Positions 55,159 to 64,000 of a stretch of 64,000 nucleotides of DNA are shown piece by piece. Below the pieces are notes generated by a model. The model did no database searches and was not told where the DNA came from. It was given only the letters and a program-made list of their open reading frames with translations. Numbering within the stretch: the first letter of the stretch is position 1; each line of letters starts with the position of its first letter. This DNA comes from Psococerastis gibbosa (Eukaryota; Arthropoda; Insecta; Psocodea; Psocidae), in assembly GCA_963971405.1 (NCBI GenBank), contig OZ020490.1, forward strand, positions 4,993,897 to 5,057,896, written 5' to 3'. The position numbers were made by a program, and so were the translations under genes.

Positions 55159-55277
55159 GCCAACGGCCATACCATGTTGAACACACCGGTTCTCGTCCGA
55201 TCACCGAAGTTAAGCAACATCGGGCGTGGTTAGTACTCGGATGGGTGACCGCTTGGGAACACCACGTGCCGTTGGCT
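55159..55277 (+). rRNA. 5S rRNA gene, plus cluster copy 6
   Basis: 119 nt; GTACTCGGATGGG change. The downstream spacer diverges, so this is the last unit. Confidence 0.93.
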
Positions 55278-55289
55278 TACTTCTATTTT

Positions 55290-55770
55290 ATGCTCATGCA
55301 TTGTTATTTTTATTATAATTTGAATTAAATTTGGTGTTGAGTTTGATTTTAAAGAGTATACTCCAAATAAGCTGGGGTGGAGAATTTCTTCGAGATAATT
55401 GGCTTGAAATAAGTGCGGTTTCACGCATTCAATCAGCAAAATATTTTATATTTTGCTGACGAGGATTTTGTCAAGACTTAAGTTATTATTATTATTACGT
55501 AAATACACCCAACATATAGCGACTTCCTACAAACTCGTGGGGCTTCAAGGCTTTAAGTGGTCGCTTTATTCGCTTAATGGATGGTAAAAAACGTATCGAC
55601 TTTACGGTTTTTTATGATCCTAGGGGGGGGGGGGCAGGGACAGACCTGGGGGGAGGGGGCCTATCCCCCCCAGGAACTTACTTAACTGAAGCATACTGTG
55701 CAAGTGTTACGCGAACAACAGTCATCTTACAAATGATATAATTATGTTTCTGTGTCTGTAGTTACTTGTT
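55290..55770. other. No gene seen
   Basis: 55440-55600 resembles 6905-7060 (hAT-like MITE body), followed by poly-G runs at 55622-55670. Nothing else recognised. Confidence 0.4.
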
Positions 55771-56059
55771 TGTTTTCCAACGCCCGCTTTCAGCATTTCT
55801 GCTTTAAGCAACCCTGTCATCCTGGCGGGGGGAATAGAATAGAATAGAATAGAATAGAAAAAAATTTTATTACATCACACAGCCGTAGCCCTTATGTGTA
55901 TAAATATTACATAATATAAAGCGAAAAAACAACAACAAAAATTCTTACTGTTTATAGCCTATTGTAACTTCTTATTAAATAATTTAAATTTATATAAAAA
56001 AAAACCTACCTAACTACCAAAGAACAACGTAATATATAAATATATCCTAACTACCATTC

Positions 56060-58918
56060 TTACAATATAATTTGGTTACAAGTTCCTCTGTATAATTCTA
56101 AGCTTTGCATAAACGGATCTAAGGTGTCATGATCATTTAGTAAATGAGTGAGCCTGTTTACTGGAGAATTTATGGCTACGTCAATCCTGTTTTGCGGCTG
56201 GTAAAATAAGTTAAAATTTCTTGTTGGAAACTGGGGTACAGTAAAATTTAGTTTGCTCAAGAAATTTTGATTGTCTTCTAGGCCATTTAATACTTTATAG
56301 ATATATACGGCATCAGCAATTTTACGTCGTGCGCACAGACTCTTCGCCTCATATTTTTCTAACAGAGTAGAATATGGTATATATGTGGGATCAATTTTAT
56401 CAAACTTTCTCGTCAAATATTTTAAGAACTTTTTTTGCACTTTTTCAATTTGTTTTATTTTGGTTTGGTGGTAAGGATTCCACACCACACTACCATATTC
56501 AAGCTTGCTTCGAACAAATGAGTTGAATAATACCATAATCGTTTTCCATTCCAGGAAATAAACTGAGCATCTTTTGATGAATCCTAACATACGATAGGCC
56601 TCATTAACTTTTTTACTTATGTGGTTTTCGAACGTTAGTTTAGAGTCAAAGATAACGCCCAGATCCTTTGTCTCTTCCTTTCTCTCTAAAGGTCTATCTA
56701 ACAGTGTGTACTCATTCAATATTATATCATGTTTTAACGTATATGTTATGATAAAGCATTTTTCTACATTTAGTTGAAGCTTATTTCTTTCACACCATTC
56801 TACCACTCTTTCTATGTCCCTTTGGAGTAATTTACAGTCATTTCTGTCAGTAATTTTTTTACACAGTTTAAAATCATCTGCAAATAGATAACAACTGCAA
56901 CTTCTTATTACCTCTGGTAGATCATTTATTATTAATAGGAAACATAACGGTCCTAGATTTGATCCTTGCGGTACCGATGAGTTAATTGAATAGGTTTCCG
57001 AGTAACTACCATTATATAATACTGTTTGTGTCCTACCACATAAGTAAGAGTGAAAGAGTTCTATCAGTTCATCAGAAAATCCAAATTGTCTTAATTTCCT
57101 TAGTAGGACTTCGAAATCCACTAGATCGAAGGCTTTGCGATAGTCTGTGTACACAACGTCAAATTGAAGCCTATTATTGAAGCTTAAAATAATTTCTTCT
57201 TCAAAGTTCACTAGATTTGTCACTGTTGACCGCTTACTCATGAAACCGTACTGATGCTCAGAAATTAGTGATTTCACTTGTTGAATAATTTTTTTATACA
57301 GAATAGATTCTAATATTTTACTTGGAGTGCTCAAAAGTGAAATTGGCCTATATTGATTAATCTGTTTCGCCATCGGCGTTTTAGGTATAGGGCATACAAT
57401 GGAGTTTTTCCATACGGTAGGAAACTTGTTATTTTTAAGTGACAAGTTGCAAATATACCACATTGGATCAATGAGAAAGGTTGAATATAATTTATAAAAG
57501 AATTGTGGTATTCCATCTCTTCCTTTCGATTTTTTAGGCATTAATTTTTTAAATGCTTCAATGATATCACTCCTTTGAAGACAACCAATTTTTACCATAT
57601 TAACTCCTACAGGTATTGGTTCTGAAATAATGGCCTGTAAATCAAAGCTGGGTGGATGCTGCGCGTACACTGATTTAAAGTAGCTGGCAAATGCTTGTGT
57701 TTTTTCTTTATCGTGTAGTAAAATGTTTCCATTATTTAACAACACTTGATCACCATTTGAATTTGACTTTTTACTTTTAATAAATTTCCAAAAATCCACT
57801 GGATTTTCCACTATATTTTTTTCTTGTTGACCATTATAAGTCCGTAAAACTTGCTTAATTTCTATTTTTAACTCGCTGCGGACTTTTGAATAAGATGCAT
57901 AGTCTGAACCTAAATTAGTTTTTTTAAATTTTTTCCTTAGACGCTCTTTCAACTTAATTTTATTTATAATTTCTTTGGTAAACCAGATAGGCCACTTGCT
58001 CTTTTTAAAAGAAATTTTAGGTACAAAGGCGTTTAATAATTTATATATAATTTCATAAAATATTGTAACTGCAGCATCCACATCACTTTGTTGGTACAAT
58101 TCTGACCAATCAACCTTGCTGATTGATTGAAGTAAGCCCTGACTATCAGCTTTCTGAAAATTATACTGAGCTTCTTTTGGAGTTTCAGGCCATTTTGCCT
58201 TGAAGGTACAAATAGTTATTTCTAAGCTTGGGTGATTTCTATCATTTTTAACTAAAGGAAACGTCGCTTTTCCTACCGTACACACCTGCAAATTTGTCAA
58301 TACATAGTCAAGATAGTATCCATTAACATTTGTCACATGGTTAAATTGGCTCAGATTGAAATATGATATATTCCTTAACACATAATTTTCCAAAGCCGGT
58401 ACAGTGCCAATCATATTATTCATCCAGTATTTACTAAGATTTTTTAAGTTAAAATCACCCATAAGTAAAATTTTACCATTAATCTCCTTCTCATATTCAT
58501 GTAATTTGTCAAAAAAACTTTTAAAATGACTTCGTGGGGCGTTTACAATGAAATAAACTACTCCAATGCATAAGCAGGAGTTGGGTCTAATATATACTTT
58601 AATCCAAATGGACTCGGTGACGTCATCTTCCAAAATAAACAATCTCTCAGTTTTATATTCCTTCTTTATGGCTATTGCCACACCCCCTCCATCACCCTTA
58701 TTCGCCTTTTTCAGATCTCTATCTTTGCGATATACTGTGTAGTTTCCCCCGAAAATTTCAGAATTTAAGTACCCATCATTTAACCATGTTTCAGTAAAAG
58801 TTACACAGTCGTAGTCCGTAATGGACAAGTTCATATATAATTCTGAAGTTTTAGTTTTGGCCCCATTTAGATTTTGATAATATATATTAAAATTATTTAT
58901 ATCTTTATCCATAGCCAA
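56060..58918 (-). CDS. LINE ORF2: endonuclease plus reverse transcriptase (952 aa)
   Basis: Drives target-primed reverse transcription of the element. The N-terminal ~240 residues are an exonuclease-endonuclease-phosphatase-type endonuclease: YYQNLNG, FTETWLNDGY (catalytic Glu) and LLMGDFNLK. The usual SDH box reads DRNHPSLEI, so the Asp is replaced by Asn. The central RT has YRPISLLSTPSKILE, YTDYRKAFDLVDF (catalytic Asp), SSVPQGSNLGPL and YLFADDFKLC (FADD box). KDLGVIFDSKLTFENHI follows, then a C-terminal region without RNase H. The ORF is uninterrupted, which suggests recent insertion. Whether the endonuclease is active with Asn is doubtful. Confidence 0.92.
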   Translation of the reverse strand: MAMDKDINNFNIYYQNLNGAKTKTSELYMNLSITDYDCVTFTETWLNDGYLNSEIFGGNYTVYRKDRDLKKANKGDGGGVAIAIKKEYKTERLFILEDDVTESIWIKVYIRPNSCLCIGVVYFIVNAPRSHFKSFFDKLHEYEKEINGKILLMGDFNLKNLSKYWMNNMIGTVPALENYVLRNISYFNLSQFNHVTNVNGYYLDYVLTNLQVCTVGKATFPLVKNDRNHPSLEITICTFKAKWPETPKEAQYNFQKADSQGLLQSISKVDWSELYQQSDVDAAVTIFYEIIYKLLNAFVPKISFKKSKWPIWFTKEIINKIKLKERLRKKFKKTNLGSDYASYSKVRSELKIEIKQVLRTYNGQQEKNIVENPVDFWKFIKSKKSNSNGDQVLLNNGNILLHDKEKTQAFASYFKSVYAQHPPSFDLQAIISEPIPVGVNMVKIGCLQRSDIIEAFKKLMPKKSKGRDGIPQFFYKLYSTFLIDPMWYICNLSLKNNKFPTVWKNSIVCPIPKTPMAKQINQYRPISLLSTPSKILESILYKKIIQQVKSLISEHQYGFMSKRSTVTNLVNFEEEIILSFNNRLQFDVVYTDYRKAFDLVDFEVLLRKLRQFGFSDELIELFHSYLCGRTQTVLYNGSYSETYSINSSVPQGSNLGPLCFLLIINDLPEVIRSCSCYLFADDFKLCKKITDRNDCKLLQRDIERVVEWCERNKLQLNVEKCFIITYTLKHDIILNEYTLLDRPLERKEETKDLGVIFDSKLTFENHISKKVNEAYRMLGFIKRCSVYFLEWKTIMVLFNSFVRSKLEYGSVVWNPYHQTKIKQIEKVQKKFLKYLTRKFDKIDPTYIPYSTLLEKYEAKSLCARRKIADAVYIYKVLNGLEDNQNFLSKLNFTVPQFPTRNFNLFYQPQNRIDVAINSPVNRLTHLLNDHDTLDPFMQSLELYRGTCNQIIL

Positions 58919-59051
58919 ATTTTAACATTACATAGTCATAAACAAAATGAAAATAAATAAAAATTCTTCCTAATAGGTAATACATTACCATTGAATGGTG
59001 TACTATACTATTGTATTGGTAGTTTCCTAAATTCAAACAATAGAAGAGTAG

Positions 59052-59262
59052 TCAGTCCATTGCCTTGATGCCAGTTGGGATGTCAGCAGGAGTTTTAATT
59101 AGTAGCACCGGCGAGCCCTCGCTTTTCCTCATATGCACGTTACCATTAGAATCAACCCAGCAGTATGCGAAGTTATGTTTTTTCTTTGCCTCTCTTGCTC
59201 TCCAATACAGTTCTTTTCTCCATGGACTCAGGTTTACATTAATATATATTTTTTCATCATCA
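59052..59262 (-). pseudogene. LINE ORF1 C-terminal fragment
   Basis: Frame with INVNLSPWRKELYWRAREAK, FAYCWVDSNGNVHMRKSEGS and LLIKTPADIP to a TGA at 59052. This pattern is typical of the C-terminal domain of ORF1 nucleic-acid-binding proteins in such elements. The upstream part is missing at the insertion's 5' end. Confidence 0.7.
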
Positions 59263-59502
59263 CTCCCTCCTTGTGAGTCTGTTTCTTAACTTGAGGCACC
59301 GTAGGGGCATACTCCTTCTTCCCCGCAGGGAGACGACTGACAGGGTGGACCTCCTGGTTATAGTGGATTCCGAACCACTTGGGAAACATAGTAAAGTCGC
59401 ACGATTCGGAGGTGACCAGGGGTTGGCACGCATTTAAACGGACGCGTTGTCGTGTCCATCCATGTACCCTTGCCAACACTGTGCCCACCATCAAGTTTGG
59501 AA

Positions 59503-60435
59503 CATTGGCGTAAATTCCCAAAATTTCTGGGGGGGGGGGGCTTTAGGACCCCAAGACCTTGAAACCTAGAAATCGATAAATGGGCCCAAATTAGTGAGGT
59601 TTGTACGGAAATTATACCCTGGAGAGAGGGGAGCCCGGGGGTCCCCCCGGAGAAAAGAAATTGATAATTGCAAGGACAAGTGAGGTTTTACGAACATTCA
59701 ATCCTGGTGAAAGGGGGCCCGGGGGTCTCCCCCGGAGAAAAAAATTGATGAGTATGCCCAAACTAAGGAGGATTTACGCATTTTGCAAGCAGTACAGTTG
59801 AGATTTTACAGACGAATAAACCTACCACTGAGGGGGGCTCGGGGGTCCCCCCCGAAGAAAAAATTTGAAAAAATAGGTCTGAAATATTGGGGTTTTAAGC
59901 ATTTTGAGTAATATATTTTTGTGAAAGTACTTGGTCAATATGTTGATTTTTTTCATGATTTCTTTCATGTGAAATAAGCTTTCCAAGAATTAATTTCCCT
60001 TTCGTTATTGTGGATACTATGCCTTTCACCTCCAAAACGTCTTTGTCACCGGAAATCCTGGGGGGCAGGACCCCCCTATTTACGCCAATGTTTGCAAGCA
60101 GTACAATTGAGATATCATAACAACGAATAAACCTACTATTGAGGGGTGCCCGGGGGTCTCCCCCGGAGAAAAATTTGGAAAAAAAGCTCTGAAGTATTGG
60201 GGTTTTAAGCATTTTGAGTAATATATTTTTTGTGAAAGTATACTTAGTCAATATGTTGATATTTTTCATGTAAAATAAGCATACTAAGAATTAATTTCCC
60301 TTTCATTATTGTGTATACTATGCCTTTAGCCTCCATAACGTCTTTGTCACCAAAAATCCTGGGAGGGGGGCTACGGGTGGACCTGGGGGGGGGGGGGCTA
60401 AGCCCCCCCCCAGGACCCCCCTATTTACGCCAATG
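59503..60435. mobile_element. hAT-like element inserted in the SINE
   Basis: 933 bp, ends CATTGGCGTAAAT and ATTTACGCCAATG, duplication GTTTGGAA at 59495-59502 and 60436-60443. Same family and inner tandem units as 31284-32181. Confidence 0.88.
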
Positions 60436-60489
60436 GTTTGGAACAGGCTCTGTTCTGGTGGATTCAACTTTGTATGGCCGTTTGTGTAT

Positions 60490-61067
60490 ATTTGAGTACC
60501 TACTTACATGGTATGCCTAAACTAAACGTTGTTTAATTATTACGGCAGTTTACTACAGTATGTTAGAATATAAGACCAAAGCAATACTTAAATATTATTG
60601 TATATTCACAAAAATTTACATACAAATATACATGGGATTTGCTATTTACTACAATAACTTAAAACTATCTAGAAAAAATATTACAAGAGATTCAGTTAAG
60701 GGTGGTACCCACCACGCTTAGAAAATATATTTCGTTTGGGAATACTGGGGGAACATGGCCGTGCCGTCAAGAATTATTTACTGATCTGAAATCCGAAATT
60801 AGAGGATTTCAAATAATTTGGAATTGGCGGGATTCTCCTGATCCTTTAAGTGATCTCACAATAAACTCCATTTATAAACAATAAAAAGCACCAGGAAAAA
60901 TTCTACACATTGCCTATGACAATTAAATAGTAAATGAAGGTTATGGATCCGTCCCAGAATCATTCAGGTAGTTAAATAAGTTGCGTTCCAAAATAAATAA
61001 AATTTGCTGCATTATGCAGACGTACAGTACATTATAATTGACAATATTAATAAATGATAATATAAAA
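60490..61067. other. No gene seen
   Basis: AT-rich. 60785-60845 resembles the T2 SINE tail (GAAATTAGAGGATTT, GGCGGGATTCT). Confidence 0.35.
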
Positions 61068-61255
61068 TATGACTTTCACCCGAAAGGTTGCTGGTTCGAG
61101 TCCCATACTGGCTACATTTTCTGGCCATGCTTCGGAGGGCATGTGAAGCAGGCGGTCTCGGGCCTTCGTAGTTGAGTGCAAGAGAGGGCTCTATAGCCCT
61201 AACTCCGCCAGGTTGGCTTAGTAATAGAACAAAAAGTCCTTATTTATTTATTTAA
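61068..61255 (+). repeat. tRNA-derived SINE (family T1), 5' truncated
   Basis: Starts at GACTTTCACCCGAAAGGTT, with B box GGTTCGAGTCCC, body and TATTTATTTATTT tail. Confidence 0.72.
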
Positions 61256-62135
61256 GATAGATAATATTTTTGAGCATTCGGTATTCGCTAAATTGAGCAT
61301 ATTGTATTGTCATAATTTTGAGAATAAGCGGAATCTTTACAAAAAAATTAATTTAAAAATAATATGGGCAGCCAATTAATTAATTTTAATTAATTCACAA
61401 CCCTTATATTGACAAAACTGCTCTTAAAACACCCCCTAAAATATAAAAACTGTGATAATGCACAATTGATAGTGTCTTGTGAAATATCCCTAACACAGGA
61501 AAAAATAGTTGAATTAAGTCTTATTTCTGGAACGCGTTGTCTGCTTCTTCTATTTAGAATATATTATTTTATACTTGGAACCCCTCTTATTTACTGAGAG
61601 GTTTTGCCTCAGCTGTCAATAAATATTTTCGCTATACTGTATACTATTTTAAAGCGGTATGTGTAGGCTTGACAAAAGTTCATATAAACAAATATTGTAT
61701 ATTATCAAACTAAAATTATTTTTAAACGGTGCTCAAAGGGAGATTCTGCCAATATAGTCACTGTGGATTGAGAATTTAATTAATTAGCTCCCCCGCAAAG
61801 TCGTGTGTCTAATGATGAAGCAGTAAAATCCAGGTACGCAGAAGTAAGCTTGCAGATCGACCACAGCCTTTCATTCCGGATTCTATTACTTCATCACGTA
61901 ACTCCGGCTGTAAATTTTTCGTGATTATATGTGTTAAAACAATTTGAAAGATTCCCCTTAAAATGATCACAATTAACACTGGATGCTGGGAAATACTAGC
62001 ACACAATAGAAATAGGTAACATAATACACCAAACAGCTACCAGTATAAATAAAATAAAAAACAGGGAGTGTCTCAAGGGGAATGTCTAGGACCACTATTT
62101 CACTGGGTTTTCATCAACGACCTGTCAAGTCATCG
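61256..62135. other. Probable 3' UTR side of the KLF gene; nothing else seen
   Basis: AT-rich DNA downstream of the KLF stop codon on the minus strand. No ORF, SINE or MITE end recognised. Confidence 0.35.
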
Positions 62136-62308
62136 CTAATGTCTTTTCATATGGAGGGATAGATGATCGGAGCGGGAGAATGAGCGAGCACACAAATGGC
62201 ATTTGAAGGGCTTTTGTCCCGTATGTTTTCTATAGTGGCGGGTCAGCTCGTCAGAGCGCGCAAACTTCCAGGTGCAGCCGTCCCAGGTACATCCATATGG
62301 CTTTTCAC
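62136..62308 (-). CDS. Krueppel-like factor (KLF), terminal exon
   Basis: Sequence-specific transcription factor, DNA-binding end. The exon begins after an AG acceptor (TTTCAG) in split phase and encodes [20 protein letters not shown], then zinc finger 2 to the linker HTGQKPF and finger 3 ([21 protein letters not shown]), then TAG at 62136-62138. C2H2 spacing is intact, and the linker and RSDEL/RSDHL contact residues are those of KLFs. It resembles the dar1/luna type, but the exact member is not certain. Upstream exons lie beyond the window or are not recognised before 64000. Confidence 0.88.
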
Positions 62309-63436
62309 CTGAAATATGAAAAACGACATTGACATTACATGTTTTATAACGTTCCTCATCATAGCTGAGCTTAGGCCTGGCTGCAGTGCCGGTTTTGGCT
62401 ATGGGGCCAGGAGGGCATCCACAAAAAGTAGCAAAATACCAAATTACAACAGATCAAAAAAATTCAACTTTATCAAATAAACTTTTCGAAAAATTTGGCG
62501 GGAAATTGGAACATGCCGTGGCATTAATGATTAATCGCCTAACTCTATTCTATTTTGCATCCTGTGTCTATTCATTTCATAATTGATAGTAGAATATTCG
62601 TTTAAGGATATACTGTATGACGTTTCTGCCTGAGGCACCCACACAATTCCGGTCCACGGGCCCCCACAAGGCTAAACCTGGTACTGCTGAGCTGTAGGGA
62701 GCGGATAGCGAAAAGACCACCAGATATGGTGGCTAGCGACGAATATAACGAATATAACCGATTCCCCGACCAAGCAGCGGCATAATCGGAGGGTATGGTG
62801 GCAAGTCTGGTGGTGCAGGCTTGTATAGAAAAAGTCACAGTAGCCCGAGGATGGCTATGTGACGGTGAAAATAGTTGCCACTACTAAAAAAGCAGCCACA
62901 ACTCGGGCAATCTCTTGTCCTGGGGTTGGGCCCTCGAAGGCGGAGGAACTCAATGAAGAGTCAACGGCATAAGGATGCAGAAGACAACGGGAAACCACTA
63001 AATTACAATTCCCTAGTATAGTCATCATGACTACAATCGCCATGATGATCGCCATTCGCCAATCCTTGATGGAGGAGGCAATAGAAGAAGTTCGGTTGCT
63101 TTACATCAAGGCTTAACGATTTTAGACTAGTGCAGGTTTCCATTGGTCAGGCAGCTTCAGGAATGTTTTTCATTGCTTTTCTATACTGTACAATCACGGC
63201 ATGGCATATCATGCTATCTAGATAATTTCTTGGAAGCTAATTCCCCGCTTTGACGTCATATCGCACATATCAGAGGCACTTTAAAATGCGCGCCAATATA
63301 CTGTGATTTGTGTTTCAATTAGAGTTCTATTCAGAAGAGCAATACAGGTACAAGTACAACATTCCCCTCTGCCAAGGCCGTGCCCAGGTTTTGATTTCAG
63401 GGGGGGGGGAGGGTCAAAAATTTTTTCCCCCGTAAT
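62309..63436. other. KLF intron side; dispersed repeat, no exon seen
   Basis: 62760-63035 is the repeat shared with 46000-46490. 63375-63425 is the left end of a CAAGGCCGTGCCCAGG MITE with G run, which joins directly to the next element. Confidence 0.45.
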
Positions 63437-64000
63437 TGCTTTCCAATTTATACGTAGGATAAGGAAAGCTTTGTGACGGTCGAAATTTTTGATTCCGAGA
63501 TTTCAACGGATTTACACGTTTTCAGGTACCAGGAACCCAAAAAAGTGGTTTTTACGAAATGTCTGTCTGTCGTTCTGTCTGTCTGTGCGTCGATTTCCGG
63601 GAAAACTACTCAGTCGATTTTGATGAAATTTAAGGCATGTAAGTTTACAAAAATCATACCTCGGGGCAATTTTTTTTATTTGGGGCTAACTCAATTTGGG
63701 GGGGGGGGGGGTTAATTCTCAAAAAAACTCCAAAAAAACGTCTAAAAAAATTATTTCCCAAAAACGGCTCCAACGATTTCTTTTAAATTCACATATATTT
63801 TAGTTGTTATTAATGTTGACAAAATTTTCATGAAAAATGACTAAAAAATAATTTTTCTGCGAAACCTTTCTATCGATGATTTCTACTTTCAGGTATGTTT
63901 TAGGTGTTAAATTGAGTAACGAAACCGGACAGGTTGCTTTCCCAGAAAAGTATTTCGTTTTGTACAAAAAAATGTTTTTTTTTTTTTTTTGAAAAAATGC
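63437..64000 (+). mobile_element. GTCT-run element, cut by window edge
   Basis: Begins GCTTTCCAATTTATACGTAG and follows 52279-53138 in order (GAGATTTCAACGGATTTACA, GTCT run, TCGATTTTGATGAAATTT). The (GTCT)n run is shorter here. Confidence 0.65.

Larger units (their letters stand above)
55831..59269 (-). mobile_element. Near-complete non-LTR retrotransposon
   Basis: Minus-strand order: end of ORF1, 130-bp gap, 952-codon ORF2, 3' UTR and (TATTC)n tail. It is 5' truncated within ORF1. A second, 3'-only copy is at 23118-23413. Superfamily looks Jockey/CR1-like; the clade was not determined. Confidence 0.85.
55772..60485 (-). mobile_element. 5S-rRNA-derived SINE split twice (LINE and hAT-like insertions)
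   Basis: Three pieces of one SINE: tail 55772-55830, middle 59270-59502, head 60436-60485. The LINE sits where other copies read GGCGGGGGGAGTGAGTCTG. The hAT-like element splits AAGTTTGGAAC with an 8-bp duplication. Piece order and orientation agree with intact copies at 27088 and 46539. Confidence 0.82.

Noticed and set aside
54479-55204. 241-codon minus-strand ORF
   Set aside because: Antisense reading through tandem 5S rRNA units; its internal repeats are the 204-bp rDNA period, not a protein.

Overview
This window reads as nuclear DNA of an arthropod, most likely an insect. It is AT-rich, its genes are split by GT-AG introns, it carries arthropod-type 5S rRNA genes, and it is packed with SINEs, non-LTR retrotransposons and MITEs. 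There is no prokaryotic organisation. The species cannot be named from the sequence alone.

The main protein-coding content was assembled exon by exon on the minus strand; most exons are too short to stand out as ORFs. Two tandem paralogous aquaporin (MIP family) genes lie head to tail. Copy B (14917-23515) is complete: seven coding exons, 263 residues, both NPA boxes, and GT-AG at every junction. Copy A (1-10291) has identical exon phases and is cut by the left window edge inside the exon that encodes the second NPA box. In both copies the intron before coding exon 5 ends in a minisatellite. Its unit is the exon's own 3' splice site plus its first ~22 codons. Comparing the paralogs gives filled and empty sites for several mobile insertions, including one LINE insertion whose 5' part is inverted. 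A decayed NACHT-ankyrin gene lies antisense inside the last intron of copy B.

From 24 to 51 kb I see almost only mobile DNA: 5S-rRNA-derived SINEs, several tRNA-derived SINE families, hAT-like MITEs with 8-bp target duplications, PIF/Harbinger-like fold-back MITEs with 3-bp TWA duplications, a deleted Tc1 element, and dead ends of several LINE families. A tandem array of a tRNA-derived repeat sits at 34.6-35.8 kb.

Two clusters of 5S rRNA genes follow: four copies on the minus strand (51172-51916) and six on the plus strand (54138-55277). They are divergently oriented, with units of about 204-211 bp. At 56060-58918 (minus) lies a near-complete non-LTR retrotransposon with an uninterrupted 952-codon endonuclease/reverse-transcriptase ORF. 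It sits inside a 5S-derived SINE that was also split by a hAT-like element, giving a three-layer nest at 55.77-60.48 kb. Near the right end (62136-62308, minus) is the terminal exon of a Krueppel-like (KLF) zinc-finger transcription factor.
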